A stretch of 64,000 nucleotides of DNA from Flavobacterium palustre (GCF_014639535.1 NZ_BMGA01000006.1:1-64000); one strand, 5' to 3'; positions 18,330 to 28,136 are shown, counted from the stretch's first letter. Notes: a model not told the origin generated them from the letters alone. Translations and numbers: made by a program.

Positions 18330-18558
18330 GGGAATTCTATTTTGTTTAAACTTTAAAAAATAAGATATTTTGTTAGGTTTTTATAATGCTTTTGATAGTT
18401 CAAAATTATTTTGAAACACTACATCTGTAAACAGCAATGTAAAAAAACGACAAATGATTTTAAAATGTTGAATTTACAATCCAAACACTTTTCTATAGAC
18501 AACCAAAATCTTTTTTGCATAACTTCGTTTTTTGTAACCAACTATTTGTAGTCTAAAA

Positions 18559-19854
18559 ATGATCCATCAAGAAGAAGAATTCAAACGAACCATAGGCGTA
18601 ATCGGTTTATCTGCTAATATTATGAATGTTATTATCGGAGCCGGAATTTTTGCACTTCCCGCCATTGTTGCAGCATCCATGGGAGCTTCTAGCATTATTG
18701 CTTATGTTTTTTGTGGAATTTTAATGGCACTTATCATGCTGTGTTTTGCAGAAGCTTCCAGCAAAGTAACCCAAACTGGAGGTGTTTATTCCTATATAGA
18801 AACAGCTTTTGGCCCTTATGCAGGTTTTCTGGCGGGTATTTTTACCGTTGGCGGCACACTTCTTGCCGATGCTGCCGTTTCTAATGCTTTGGTAAATGTT
18901 TTAGGTTCGACGCATCCGCTTTTTCAGGAACAATGGATACGTTTATTGTTTTTAATTACTGTTTTCGGAGGACTGGCATCTATTAATGTCATTGGTGTAA
19001 AACAAGGAATTGGTTTAGTCAAAATTAACACTGTTGCTAAATTAATTCCACTTTTATTATTAGTTATTTTTGGATGGGAAGCTGTTTCGATAAACAATCT
19101 GACTATCGAAAGTTTTCCTGATATCCAGCAACTGGGAAAAACTTCTTTGGTACTGTTTTTTGCATTTCAGGGTTGTGAATCGGGGATTGTGGTTTCAGGC
19201 GAAGTAATCAATCCCAAACGTACTATCCCAAAAGCAATTTTTATAAGTATTTCAGCAATCGTAGCCTTATATATGCTGATTCAAACTGTGGCACAGGGTG
19301 TTTTAGGAGATCAATTACCGCAATTTACCGCTACTCCGCTTGCCGCAACAGCCAATGTAATTTTTGGACCAATTGGTTTTGTAATTCTGACTGTGGGAGC
19401 TGCCGTTTCGATGTTTGGCTTTTTAAGTGGTGATATTTTAAACAATCCGAGAATGCTGTATGCTTTGTCACGAGACAAAACTATTCCAATTGCAGCTTTG
19501 GCCAAAATCCATCCTTCATTTGCAACTCCTTACCTATCCATTATCACTTATGCTTCAATTGGATTTATTATTGCTGCAACAGGAACTTTTGAAAGTCTGG
19601 TGGTTATTGCCAGCAGTTCTATACTAATTGTTTACTTGGGAGTCGTGTTTTCAGTAATTAAATTGCGTTACAGCCGGGAAACAAAGGCAGACGAATTTAC
19701 TATTCCGGGAGGCTTAATCGTCCCTATTCTTTCCATCGCTATTATTCTTTATTTTTTATCCAATTTAACTCAGAATGAAATTATTGGAACGCTGATTGCA
19801 ATTGGTGTTTTATCTGTTATTTATGTTGTAATTCGTTTTTCGAAGAAAAAATAA
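18559..19854 (+). CDS. APC-family amino acid permease
   Basis: Inner-membrane amino acid transporter of the APC superfamily. Its 431 residues form about 12 membrane segments. TM1 carries NVIIGAGIFALPA, with the helix-breaking GAGIF motif that binds the substrate alpha-amino group, and TM6 has FFAFQGCESGIVVSGE, a typical APC unwound helix. The YSYIETAFGPYAGFLAGI segment is also characteristic. Substrate is not predictable. No metabolic genes for an amino acid are next to it; lpdA diverges upstream and an unrelated GH28 gene follows. Confidence 0.88.
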   Translation: MIHQEEEFKRTIGVIGLSANIMNVIIGAGIFALPAIVAASMGASSIIAYVFCGILMALIMLCFAEASSKVTQTGGVYSYIETAFGPYAGFLAGIFTVGGTLLADAAVSNALVNVLGSTHPLFQEQWIRLLFLITVFGGLASINVIGVKQGIGLVKINTVAKLIPLLLLVIFGWEAVSINNLTIESFPDIQQLGKTSLVLFFAFQGCESGIVVSGEVINPKRTIPKAIFISISAIVALYMLIQTVAQGVLGDQLPQFTATPLAATANVIFGPIGFVILTVGAAVSMFGFLSGDILNNPRMLYALSRDKTIPIAALAKIHPSFATPYLSIITYASIGFIIAATGTFESLVVIASSSILIVYLGVVFSVIKLRYSRETKADEFTIPGGLIVPILSIAIILYFLSNLTQNEIIGTLIAIGVLSVIYVVIRFSKKK

Positions 19855-19974
19855 CAATTATGCTTTTACACGAATTTACAAAGCAGATATAATTCATGGA
19901 ATGCTACTTTTAGGAACTTACTAATTTGTGATAATTAGGTAAATTTATGTCCAATTATTTCCGATTATAAAGTG

Positions 19975-19993
19975 TCCTGCCCCTAATGCAGGA
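19975..19993 (+). other. Small hairpin in intergenic gap
   Basis: TCCTGC (19975-19980) and GCAGGA (19988-19993) form a 6-bp stem with loop CCCTAAT. It lies between the permease stop and a terminator. It could be part of the 3' UTR or of a small RNA. Confidence 0.35.
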
Positions 19994-20032
19994 TGTCTGT
20001 TTGCTTATAAATTTCATATCTTCGTTTTTATT

Positions 20033-20073
20033 AAAAAAAAAGCCTTTCAAAAATAAAAGAGGCGCTTTTTTTT
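20033..20073 (+). terminator. Intrinsic terminator after the permease
   Basis: AAAAAAAGC ... GCTTTTTTT with an inner CCTTTC/GAGG pairing and a T tract ends about 220 bp beyond the permease stop and just before the GH28 gene. Confidence 0.6.
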
Positions 20074-20109
20074 GTGAACACAAAACTTTATTAACCATTA
20101 TAAAAAGAA

Positions 20110-21438
20110 ATGAAAAAAATCTGTTTATTCCTTATTGCTTTAACAGCAATTGTACCAAAAGCATTTTCGCAAAAAAACAATAAAGATATTTTCCCTGACG
20201 GAACTAAAATACCAACCTGGTTTTTAGATGCAAAAAAAATAGAACCGAGCGATTTAGGAAAATTCTATTCCGTAACCGATTACGGTACTTTAACCGACAG
20301 TACAATTGTACAAACGAAAGCTATCCAAAAAACTATTGATGAAGCTTATCGTAATGGTGGCGGAGTTGTAGTAATTCCGAAGGGAACTTTTATGAGCGGT
20401 GCTTTGTTTTTTCATCCTAATACTCATTTACACGTTTCAGAAGGAGCTATTTTAAAAGGTTCTGATAATATTAGTGATTATCCTATGATGCCTTCCAGAA
20501 TAGAAGGACAAAGTATTGAATATTTTCCTGCCTTAGTTAATGCTTATGGTAACAATGGCTTTACTATTAGCGGTAAAGGAGCTATTGACGGAAATGGTTT
20601 GAAATACTGGGAAGCTTTTTGGCAAAGAAGAAAAGAAAATCCAAACTGTACTAACCTTGAAGTTTCAAGACCTCGTTTAGTATTTATTTGGAAATGCGAC
20701 AATGTTCAGGTACAGGACGTAAAATTGCGCAACTCCGGATTCTGGACCAGTCACTACTACCAATGTAATAATGTAAAAGTAATTGATGTACGCATCACTT
20801 CACCACACGCGCCTGTAAAAGCACCAAGTACAGATGCTATCGATATTGACATTTGCAAAAACATGTTAATCAAAGGTTGTTACATGGCCGTAAACGATGA
20901 TGCTATTGCTTTAAAAGGTGGAAAAGGTCCATGGGCTGATAAAGATGCCAGCAACGGTGGAAACGAAAACATCATTATCGAAAACTGTGATTTTGGATTT
21001 TGTCACGGTGCTTTAACTGCCGGAAGTGAAGCTATTCATAACAAAAATATCGTTGTTCGTAACTGTACTGTTGATAATGCAATTCGTCTTTTATGGTTAA
21101 AAATGCGTCCTGATACACCTCAAAAATACGAGTACATTACCGTTGAAAACATTACTGGTTATGCCAAAAGTATGATTTATGTAAAACCATGGACTCAGTT
21201 TTTTGATTTAAAAGGACGAAAAGATGTTCCATTATCTTATTGTGAAAACATTACTATGCGAAATATTGATATGAAATGTGATATTTTTTATGACATGAAA
21301 ATCACTGAATACGACAAATTGAGCAACTTTACTTTTGAAAACTTAAAAGTGGAAGCTAAAAATGACGCTATAGACAAAAGTATCATCAAAGGTTTAAAAC
21401 TTAAAAACGTCGTGGTCAACAACAAAACAATTAAATAA
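20110..21438 (+). CDS. Exported GH28 (polygalacturonase-like) glycosidase
   Basis: Exported pectin-type hydrolase of GH28. A signal peptide (MKKICLFLIALTAIVPKAFS) precedes a right-handed beta-helix. Catalytic regions are recognisable but divergent: STDAIDID for the usual NTDGxD, NDDAIALKGG for the DD pair, CHGALTAGSE for GHG, and LLWLKM for RIK. The N-terminal VTDYGTLTDSTIVQTKAIQ is the usual exo-acting GH28 start. The altered motifs and its neighbours suggest an exo-enzyme on galacturonan or rhamnogalacturonan side structure rather than an endopolygalacturonase. First of three exported enzymes; a hairpin separates it from the esterase gene. Confidence 0.88.
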   Translation: MKKICLFLIALTAIVPKAFSQKNNKDIFPDGTKIPTWFLDAKKIEPSDLGKFYSVTDYGTLTDSTIVQTKAIQKTIDEAYRNGGGVVVIPKGTFMSGALFFHPNTHLHVSEGAILKGSDNISDYPMMPSRIEGQSIEYFPALVNAYGNNGFTISGKGAIDGNGLKYWEAFWQRRKENPNCTNLEVSRPRLVFIWKCDNVQVQDVKLRNSGFWTSHYYQCNNVKVIDVRITSPHAPVKAPSTDAIDIDICKNMLIKGCYMAVNDDAIALKGGKGPWADKDASNGGNENIIIENCDFGFCHGALTAGSEAIHNKNIVVRNCTVDNAIRLLWLKMRPDTPQKYEYITVENITGYAKSMIYVKPWTQFFDLKGRKDVPLSYCENITMRNIDMKCDIFYDMKITEYDKLSNFTFENLKVEAKNDAIDKSIIKGLKLKNVVVNNKTIK

Positions 21439-21467
21439 TTACAGATATTTTCAGCTAATCTAATCAT

Positions 21468-21500
21468 CAAAGGGTATAATATAATCTATTATGCCCTTTG
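21468..21500 (+). terminator. Hairpin after the GH28 gene
   Basis: CAAAGGGTATAAT (21468-21480) pairs with ATTATGCCCTTTG (21488-21500) through 13 bp including one G-U. The following T run is weak, so it may be a processing or attenuating hairpin rather than a full stop. Confidence 0.55.
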
Positions 21501-21615
21501 TAATTTATAACCCCTTTTTCTATGAAATCGCCATTAACAACAAGTTTGCGTAAGCAAACACCAATAATAAAAAAGCGATAACATATATGACCACTAAAAA
21601 ATAAATTTTACATAT

Positions 21616-22911
21616 ATGAAACTCCTCTCCTATTTTTCACTATTTCTGGGATTACTAAGCATTACTTTAAAAGCCCAAAACACTCCTGCTCCAATTAAAT
21701 TAGTCGATATTTTATTAACAGCTAATCATCCCGATTGGAACTACAAACTCAACGAAGAGGCAACTGTAAAAATTAGTATTCTCAGATATGGTTCTCCTGT
21801 TGACAATGTAGAAATAGAATACCAATACGGTCCGGAACAATTGAATCCCGAGAAAAAAGGAATACTTAAATTAAAAAATGGTGTTGGCGAAATCAATATT
21901 GGAACAATGAATACTCCCGGTTTTCGTCAGTTAAAAGTACAGGCCAAAATTGATGGCTATGTGTATAAAAACGAAATTAAGGCGGGTTACGCTCCTTTTG
22001 AAATTCAGCCGACCGTAAGTTTACCAAAGGATTTTGACAGCTTTTGGAAAAAAGCAATTGATGAGAACAACAAAATCCCAATGGACGCTGTAGTAACCCA
22101 CAAACCTGAATTCTCAACCGCTACAGTTGATGTATATTTGGTTCGTTTACAAAATTATAAATTGGGCAACTATTTTTATGGTTATTTAAGCAAACCCAAA
22201 GACAATAAACCACATCCGGTATTATTAAATCCTCCCGGTGCCGGAGTTAAAAAAATTGTTCCCGTAACTGCTTACGCCGAAAAAGGTTTTATTAGTCTCA
22301 GCATCGAAATTCACGGAGTTAATCCTGAAATAAATGAAAGTAACTTTCAGGAAATGAGAAAAAATCTTAGCGATTATTGGGCTATTAATTTAAACAACAA
22401 AGACAATTATTACTATAAAAGTGTATATTTAGGCTGCGTTCGTGCTATTGATTTCCTGACAAGTCTTCCTGAATTTGACAAGAAAAACGTAGTTGTAACC
22501 GGAGGCAGTCAGGGTGGTGCACTAACCATTGTTGCTGCCGGAATTGATAAAAGAGTCAATTACATCTCTTCTTTTTATCCTGCATTAAGTGATAATTCAG
22601 GCTATTTATATAACAGAGCCGGAGGCTGGCCCTCTATGTTTAGCGATAAATACCAAAACAACAGCCCTGAAAAAATAAAAACAATGGAGTACTATGATGT
22701 AGTGAATTTTGCCAAAAAAATCAGCGTTCCGGGCTTTTATTCCGCTGGATATAATGACAATACCTGCTCGCCTACTTCTACCCTTGCGGCATTTAATTCG
22801 GTGACAGCGCCAAAAGAAATCGTTATTACTCCTATTTCGGCTCACTGGCGATTTGGAGAAACAGATGATCAATCCATGAAATGGTTACGTGAAAAATGCG
22901 GAATACAATAG
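21616..22911 (+). CDS. Exported carbohydrate esterase, CE7 / acetylxylan esterase-like
   Basis: Predicted secreted deacetylase. A signal peptide (to about residue 20, LSITLKAQ) is followed by an N-terminal beta-sandwich (about 25-135) and an alpha/beta-hydrolase domain of the AXE1 type. The nucleophile is S298 in VTGGSQGGAL, the acid likely the Asp of GYNDNTCSPTST and the base His of ISAHWRFGE. CE7 enzymes remove acetyl from xylan or pectic oligosaccharides; next to GH28 a pectin acetyl group is a fair guess. The stop is 26 bp before the next gene, so the two are co-transcribed. Confidence 0.86.
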   Translation: MKLLSYFSLFLGLLSITLKAQNTPAPIKLVDILLTANHPDWNYKLNEEATVKISILRYGSPVDNVEIEYQYGPEQLNPEKKGILKLKNGVGEINIGTMNTPGFRQLKVQAKIDGYVYKNEIKAGYAPFEIQPTVSLPKDFDSFWKKAIDENNKIPMDAVVTHKPEFSTATVDVYLVRLQNYKLGNYFYGYLSKPKDNKPHPVLLNPPGAGVKKIVPVTAYAEKGFISLSIEIHGVNPEINESNFQEMRKNLSDYWAINLNNKDNYYYKSVYLGCVRAIDFLTSLPEFDKKNVVVTGGSQGGALTIVAAGIDKRVNYISSFYPALSDNSGYLYNRAGGWPSMFSDKYQNNSPEKIKTMEYYDVVNFAKKISVPGFYSAGYNDNTCSPTSTLAAFNSVTAPKEIVITPISAHWRFGETDDQSMKWLREKCGIQ

Positions 22912-22937
22912 CTATATAACACTTTAATAATAAAATT

Positions 22938-24302
22938 ATGACTAGAAAAACCACCTTTCTTATTTTAGTTTTACTCGCTGGAAGTCTGTCTTCTTATAGT
23001 CAGATAAAAGATTCCATAACCGATTATATTTCGGTTATCAAGACAAATGTTTATAAAGATTACAAAAAAATGTATCGTAAAGGCGGAGGATCATTAGTCT
23101 ATCCTTTTCTTACTCCGGGAAGTAATCAATATGACAATGTATTGTGGGATTGGGATTCCTGGTTAAGTAACATTGCGCTCCGACAAATTCTAACAGACAT
23201 TGGCACAGCAAAAGACAAAGAAGAAGCTATAAAATACGAACAAGGTTGTGTGCTTAACTTTTTACATTACGGAGATTGGGATGGCTATTTGCCAATTGTA
23301 ATTTGGGAAGATTCAAAACCGCGTGATATTCGTCCTGAAAACATTTACGATGTCAATATGCACAAACCGGTTTTAGCGCAACACGCAGCATTCATTACAA
23401 AAACAAACGGCGGTGACGCTGAGTGGATTCGGGAAAAATTTTATCATCTTCAAACATTTGTAAACAACTACAAATCGCATCACAGAAACAAAGCTACGGG
23501 ACTTTATTACTGGCAAAGTGATGTTGCTATAGGTGTAGATAATGATCCTGCAACGTTCTTCCGACCAAATAAAAGTTCGGCTTCTATTTACCTAAATTGT
23601 TTGATGTACAAAGAATTACTAGCAATGGTTTACTTAGCAGATCAACTGAATTTATCGAATGTAGGTAAAGAATTTGCTGCCGATGCTGAAAACCTGAAAG
23701 CTGCTATTCAAAAAAATTGTTGGGATGAAAGAGATGGTTTCTTTTATAGTGTGGATTTAAATTTACGTCCTGTTGCAAATGTTGAAGACAATACTTTAGG
23801 TCGTTCTTTTATCATTCACAGCGGTTATCCAAGAGATTACGATTGTTTAATTCAACGTATTGGCGCTTGGAGCGGATTTTTAGCTCTTTGGGCAGGCATC
23901 GCTACACCTGAACAGGCGGAAAGAATTGTTAAAGAACATTATTCGAATACAAAAACATTCAATGCTCCTGCGGGAGTGCGAACCCTTTCAAAAATGGAAA
24001 AAATGTACAGTTTGAGATCAAGTGCCAATCCGTCTAACTGGAGAGGTCCTATTTGGGGAATTTCAAACTATATGGTTTTTAAAGGCTTAGATAAATACGG
24101 TTACACCAAAGAAGCCAACGAATTAGCCCAAAAAACAATCAGTTTGTTTGGAAAAGATTTCAAGAAAAATGGTGCTTTACATGAATATTACGAACCCGAA
24201 ACAGGTGTACCTATGTTGAACAAAGGATTTCAAAACTGGAATTACCTTGTTTTGAACATGGTAGCCTGGTTAGAAGGAAAAAAAGCAGTTGAAGAATTTT
24301 AA
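22938..24302 (+). CDS. Exported (alpha/alpha)6 glycosidase, MGH1/GH63-like
   Basis: A signal peptide (to about 21, SLSSYSQ) is followed by an (alpha/alpha)6-barrel resembling mannosylglycerate hydrolase, GH63 and trehalase families. Signature stretches are LWDWDSWL (residues about 70-77), WKSD-like YYWQSDVAIGVDNDP, SASIYLNCLMYKEL, SNWRGPIWGISNYM and NWNYLVLNMVAW. The candidate acid is the Asp in DNDPATFF or QSDV and the base a Glu in HEYYEPETG. The exact substrate cannot be told; an alpha-linked sugar on pectic or glycan fragments fits its place after GH28 and CE7. Naming it trehalase would be unsafe. Confidence 0.78.
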   Translation: MTRKTTFLILVLLAGSLSSYSQIKDSITDYISVIKTNVYKDYKKMYRKGGGSLVYPFLTPGSNQYDNVLWDWDSWLSNIALRQILTDIGTAKDKEEAIKYEQGCVLNFLHYGDWDGYLPIVIWEDSKPRDIRPENIYDVNMHKPVLAQHAAFITKTNGGDAEWIREKFYHLQTFVNNYKSHHRNKATGLYYWQSDVAIGVDNDPATFFRPNKSSASIYLNCLMYKELLAMVYLADQLNLSNVGKEFAADAENLKAAIQKNCWDERDGFFYSVDLNLRPVANVEDNTLGRSFIIHSGYPRDYDCLIQRIGAWSGFLALWAGIATPEQAERIVKEHYSNTKTFNAPAGVRTLSKMEKMYSLRSSANPSNWRGPIWGISNYMVFKGLDKYGYTKEANELAQKTISLFGKDFKKNGALHEYYEPETGVPMLNKGFQNWNYLVLNMVAWLEGKKAVEEF

Positions 24303-24360
24303 ACTACTTTTAGAATACAGCTAAATTGGTTTTTATTTATTTCATCCAAATTTGTTTTAC

Positions 24361-24368
24361 TACTTTTG
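24361..24368 (+). promoter_or_regulatory. panB -7 element
   Basis: TACTTTTG matches TAnnTTTG, 22 bp before ATG 24390. It overlaps an in-frame TTG at 24366 and so excludes that codon as start. Confidence 0.6.
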
Positions 24369-24389
24369 CAGTTCCTAAAACATAAGACT

Positions 24390-25208
24390 ATGTCCACAGC
24401 AAAAAAAGACTATAAAAAAATTACAACAAAGTCCTTAATCGATATGAAAGCGCAGGGAGAAAAAATCTCCATGTTAACTGCATACGATTTTACTATGGCT
24501 AAAATTGTGGATTCTGCCGGAATCGATGTGATACTTGTGGGAGATTCAGCTTCTAATGTGATGGCGGGACACGAAACCACTTTGCCTATTACTCTGGACC
24601 AAATGATTTATCACGCTTCTTCTGTTGTTAGAGGTGCCGACAGAGCTTTAGTCGTTGTCGATTTACCTTTTGGTAGTTATCAGTCAGATCCTAAAGAAGC
24701 TTTGCGTTCAGCTATTCGAATTATGAAAGAAAGTGGCGGTCATGCTGTGAAATTAGAAGGTGGTAAAGAAATTAAAGAATCCATCAAAAAAATATTAAAT
24801 GCCGGAATTCCTGTAATGGGACACTTAGGTTTAACTCCGCAATCTATCTATAAATTTGGAACTTACACCGTAAGAGCTAAAGAAGAACAGGAAGCACTAA
24901 AATTAATTGAAGATGCTAAACTGTTAGAAAAACTAGGATGTTTCTCTTTAGTTTTAGAAAAAATCCCTGCCAAATTAGCCCAACAAATTGCCGAAAGTAT
25001 TTCAATTCCTGTAATTGGTATTGGTGCCGGTTCAGGTGTTGATGGTCAGGTATTGGTTATTCACGATATGCTGGGAATGAATAACGAATTTAGTCCTCGT
25101 TTTTTAAGACGTTATATGAATCTTTACGAGGGAATGACTTCTGCCATTAGCCAATATGTTGATGATGTAAAGTCGAAAGATTTTCCAAACGAAAAAGAAC
25201 AATATTAA
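24390..25208 (+). CDS. panB: 3-methyl-2-oxobutanoate hydroxymethyltransferase
   Basis: Transfers a hydroxymethyl group from methylene-tetrahydrofolate to 2-oxoisovalerate, the first pantothenate step. Family motifs are [40 protein letters not shown], the Mg/substrate-binding EGG in [17 protein letters not shown] and [20 protein letters not shown]. Starting at ATG 24390 gives 272 residues, the usual length; an upstream TTG lies inside the -7 element. No panC or panD gene is near. The following glycosyltransferase gene begins 55 bp later. Confidence 0.97.
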   Translation: MSTAKKDYKKITTKSLIDMKAQGEKISMLTAYDFTMAKIVDSAGIDVILVGDSASNVMAGHETTLPITLDQMIYHASSVVRGADRALVVVDLPFGSYQSDPKEALRSAIRIMKESGGHAVKLEGGKEIKESIKKILNAGIPVMGHLGLTPQSIYKFGTYTVRAKEEQEALKLIEDAKLLEKLGCFSLVLEKIPAKLAQQIAESISIPVIGIGAGSGVDGQVLVIHDMLGMNNEFSPRFLRRYMNLYEGMTSAISQYVDDVKSKDFPNEKEQY

Positions 25209-25263
25209 CAACTTGGAAGTTATTACATAAATCTTCTCTTTAACAAATCAACATAAAGATTAA

Positions 25264-26001
25264 ATGCTCCAAAAACCACATACTTTTATAGTTATTCCTT
25301 GTTATAATGAGGAGAATGCTATTTCCGGCGAGTATTCGCATTTTTTAGAAAATTATTCCGATGCCTCCATTTGCTTTGTAAATGATGGTTCAACCGATAA
25401 TACACTTGCTATCTTAGAGCAATTAAAACAAAAACACCCCAACCAGATTGTTGTGCTTCCATTACAAAAAAATGTGGGAAAAGCAGAAGCTGTCCGCCAA
25501 GGTATTCAGTATTGTATTGAAAATTTTGATTTCGAAAATATTGGTTATCTGGACGCTGATTTAGCGACAACACTGGAAGAATTCATGGTTGTTAAAAATA
25601 ATTTAGATAGTGAAATTGTTTTTTGTTTTGGTTCCCGTATTCGAAAAATAGGTTCTACTATTGAAAGAGAAAACAGCCGATTCCTGATTGGACGTATTAT
25701 TGCCACCTTTATTTCCAATATTCTGGATATAAAAGTTTACGATACGCAGTGTGGCTGCAAAGTTTTTACAAAAGAAATTGCGCCACTTGTATTTGAAAAA
25801 GAATTTATTTCAAAATGGTTATTTGATGTGGAATTATTTTTCAGAATGATGAATCATTTTGGAAAAGAAAAAGCCTTGGTTAAAATGAAAGAAATTCCAC
25901 TTAAATCATGGATTGAAAAAGGAAATTCAAAAGTAAAGCCTACTTACTTTTTTAAACTTTGGCTTGATTTATACAACATCAAAAAAAGATACACTAAATA
26001 A
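25264..26001 (+). CDS. GT2 glycosyltransferase, dolichyl-phosphate-glucosyltransferase-like
   Basis: Cytoplasmic-face transferase with GT-A fold that likely loads a hexose onto undecaprenyl phosphate. Motifs are VIPCYNEENAI (residues 9-19), FVNDGSTDNT, LDADLATTLEEF with the metal-binding DAD, and the late QCGCKVFTKEIAP. No C-terminal membrane segments follow, so it is of the short 245-residue soluble type. The gene 12 bp downstream encodes an ArnT-like membrane transferase. A GT2 enzyme making lipid-linked sugar and a GT-C enzyme using it is a common pairing, which I infer here. Confidence 0.87.
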   Translation: MLQKPHTFIVIPCYNEENAISGEYSHFLENYSDASICFVNDGSTDNTLAILEQLKQKHPNQIVVLPLQKNVGKAEAVRQGIQYCIENFDFENIGYLDADLATTLEEFMVVKNNLDSEIVFCFGSRIRKIGSTIERENSRFLIGRIIATFISNILDIKVYDTQCGCKVFTKEIAPLVFEKEFISKWLFDVELFFRMMNHFGKEKALVKMKEIPLKSWIEKGNSKVKPTYFFKLWLDLYNIKKRYTK

Positions 26002-26013
26002 TAATCAAAGATT

Positions 26014-27438
26014 ATGTTGAAAACCTTCTTAGATAAATTCAAATCAAATAATTACATTCTTTTCTTTTCGGTAATTGTACTGATTCTTTTCAGATTATTT
26101 CTCACAGCAAGTATTCCGTTGTTAGATAAAACAGAGGCTCGCTATGCCGAAATTGCCCGAATTATGTGGGAAACCAATCAATGGATTGTTCCGGAAACCG
26201 ATTATGGAGTTCCGTTTTGGGCAAAACCTCCATTGTCAACATGGACATCAGCAATTAGTTTTCTGGTTTTTGGCGTGAGTGCATTTGCCGCTCGTTTTCC
26301 TTCATTACTTATCAATGTGCTGATAATTATTCTGTGCGGGAAATTAGTCGAGAAAAAAGGAGCTTCTTTCTATCTTCCGGGATTTATATTATTAACTATG
26401 CCAGAATTTTTAATTCATACCGGTGTAGTTTCTACTGATACTACCTTATTGTTTTGCGTGACATTAATGATGATTTCGTTTTGGAAAGCCATCAACAGCG
26501 AAAAAAGAAATTATTGGAATTACCTCTTTTTTGTGGGGTTAGGTCTTGGATTTCTAGCCAAAGGCCCGCTAATAATGGTATTAACCTTCCCTCCTCTTTT
26601 TATATGGTGTTGTTTGGATTGGAATCGTTTTAAACTGCTTTTTTCAAAATTTGCAATCCTTATCGGAATACTTATAACAGCAATTATTGCAATTCCCTGG
26701 TATTATTTTGCCGAACAGCAATCACCGGGATTTTTAAATTATTTTATTATTGGCGAACATTACAAACGCTTTGTCGAATCGGGCTGGAAAGGTGATTTAT
26801 ACGGAAAACCTAAAACTCAGCCTATAGGAATGATTTGGGCATTTATGCTTGCTTTTGGATTTCCCTGGGTACAAATTGTTTTTTATAAACTTTGGAAAAA
26901 CAGAAAAAATATTCTTCAAAATAACTGGGTTAGCTTTTTAGTACTTTGGTTACTATGGACACCTGTTTTCTTTACCTTATCTAAGAACATTTTACATACC
27001 TATATGTTACCTGTAACCGTGCCTATTATGCTTTTAATGGTACATTATTGGGAAGATTTTAAAAGTAAAAAAGTCCTTTTCCGCCTTGGATTGTTTTTCC
27101 CTGCAGTAATTTTTGTGTTTTATTTTGGTTTTGTGGCAACAGGAAATTTAGATTATAAAATGAATTCCGACAAGTACATGCTGGAACGCTTAGATATAAA
27201 CAATCAAAACATTCAATTGTATTACTGGAAGGAAAAAAACTATTCCGGACAATTTTACTCTAATGGAAAAGCACAATTGGTTAAAAACGAACAGGAATTA
27301 GATTCGGTTTCTAAAATTCATCCTAAGTTTTTCCTGGTAACACTAAAAAAAGCACAACATAGCATTCCGGAAAACCAGTTAAGTAAAATGACCCTAAAAG
27401 ATCAAAATTACAAAACCGCTATTTTTATATCTAAATAA
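26014..27438 (+). CDS. GT-C glycosyltransferase, ArnT/PMT-like membrane protein
   Basis: Multi-spanning inner-membrane glycosyltransferase of the GT39/GT83 type, which moves a sugar from an undecaprenyl carrier to lipid A, protein or surface glycan. The N-terminal loop carries DKTEARYAEIARIMWE and FWAKPPLSTW, the ArnT-like acidic site and KPP motif. About 10 hydrophobic helices follow and a short periplasmic C-terminal domain (from about 395) closes the 474 residues. Its acceptor is unknown. It directly follows the GT2 gene and ends 8 bp before rluA-like. Confidence 0.85.
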   Translation: MLKTFLDKFKSNNYILFFSVIVLILFRLFLTASIPLLDKTEARYAEIARIMWETNQWIVPETDYGVPFWAKPPLSTWTSAISFLVFGVSAFAARFPSLLINVLIIILCGKLVEKKGASFYLPGFILLTMPEFLIHTGVVSTDTTLLFCVTLMMISFWKAINSEKRNYWNYLFFVGLGLGFLAKGPLIMVLTFPPLFIWCCLDWNRFKLLFSKFAILIGILITAIIAIPWYYFAEQQSPGFLNYFIIGEHYKRFVESGWKGDLYGKPKTQPIGMIWAFMLAFGFPWVQIVFYKLWKNRKNILQNNWVSFLVLWLLWTPVFFTLSKNILHTYMLPVTVPIMLLMVHYWEDFKSKKVLFRLGLFFPAVIFVFYFGFVATGNLDYKMNSDKYMLERLDINNQNIQLYYWKEKNYSGQFYSNGKAQLVKNEQELDSVSKIHPKFFLVTLKKAQHSIPENQLSKMTLKDQNYKTAIFISK

Positions 27439-27446
27439 CCGGATTA

Positions 27447-28136
27447 ATGAAAGAGCTTTCTACTAAAAATAACCTTCAGGTCTTGCATGAAGACAATCAC
27501 ATTATTGTTGTCAATAAGCGTGTGGGTGACATTGTTCAAGGCGATAAAACAGGAGACAAACCATTAAGCGAAGTTGTTAAAGAATATATCAAAGACAAAT
27601 ACAACAAACCGGGTGAAGTTTTTCTGGGAGTGGTACACCGTTTAGACCGTCCTACAACCGGAATTGTAGTTTTTGCCAGAACCAGTAAGGCTTTAACCCG
27701 ATTGAATGAATTGTTTAAAAACAGAGAAACTCAAAAAACCTATTGGGCGGTTGTAAAAAATAAGCCTTCGCAAAACGAAGCTAAACTAATTCATTACATC
27801 AAAAGAAACGAAAAAAACAATACTTCTAAAGCCTATTTAAAAGAAGTTCCTGATAGCAAAGTGGCCAGTTTAGATTACCAAATTATCAAAGAACTCAACA
27901 ATTATTTTGCCTTAGAAATCAATTTACACACAGGAAGACACCATCAAATTAGAGCGCAACTTGCTGCTATTGGCTGTCCTATAAAAGGCGATTTGAAATA
28001 CGGATTTGACCGAAGCAATCCTGATGGAGGCATTCATTTACACGCCCGAAAATTAGTTTTTGTACATCCTGTTTCCAAAGAAACACTCACCATCATTGCA
28101 CCGGTACCCAATGATGTTATTTGGAATGCTGTATAA
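27447..28136 (+). CDS. RluA-family pseudouridine synthase
   Basis: Isomerises specific uridines in rRNA or tRNA. The catalytic aspartate is in VHRLDRPTTGIVVFAR (about residue 70); LHTGRHHQIRAQLA and IHLHARKLVF are the other conserved blocks. At 229 residues it lacks the S4 domain, like RluA/TruC and the short Bacteroidota members. The modified position cannot be deduced. It starts 9 bp after the glycosyltransferase stop and is probably co-transcribed with it. Confidence 0.93.
   Translation: MKELSTKNNLQVLHEDNHIIVVNKRVGDIVQGDKTGDKPLSEVVKEYIKDKYNKPGEVFLGVVHRLDRPTTGIVVFARTSKALTRLNELFKNRETQKTYWAVVKNKPSQNEAKLIHYIKRNEKNNTSKAYLKEVPDSKVASLDYQIIKELNNYFALEINLHTGRHHQIRAQLAAIGCPIKGDLKYGFDRSNPDGGIHLHARKLVFVHPVSKETLTIIAPVPNDVIWNAV

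Noticed and set aside
22938-24302. Naming this gene a trehalase
   Set aside because: The shared (alpha/alpha)6 motifs do not fix the substrate, and the pectin-type context is a poor fit.
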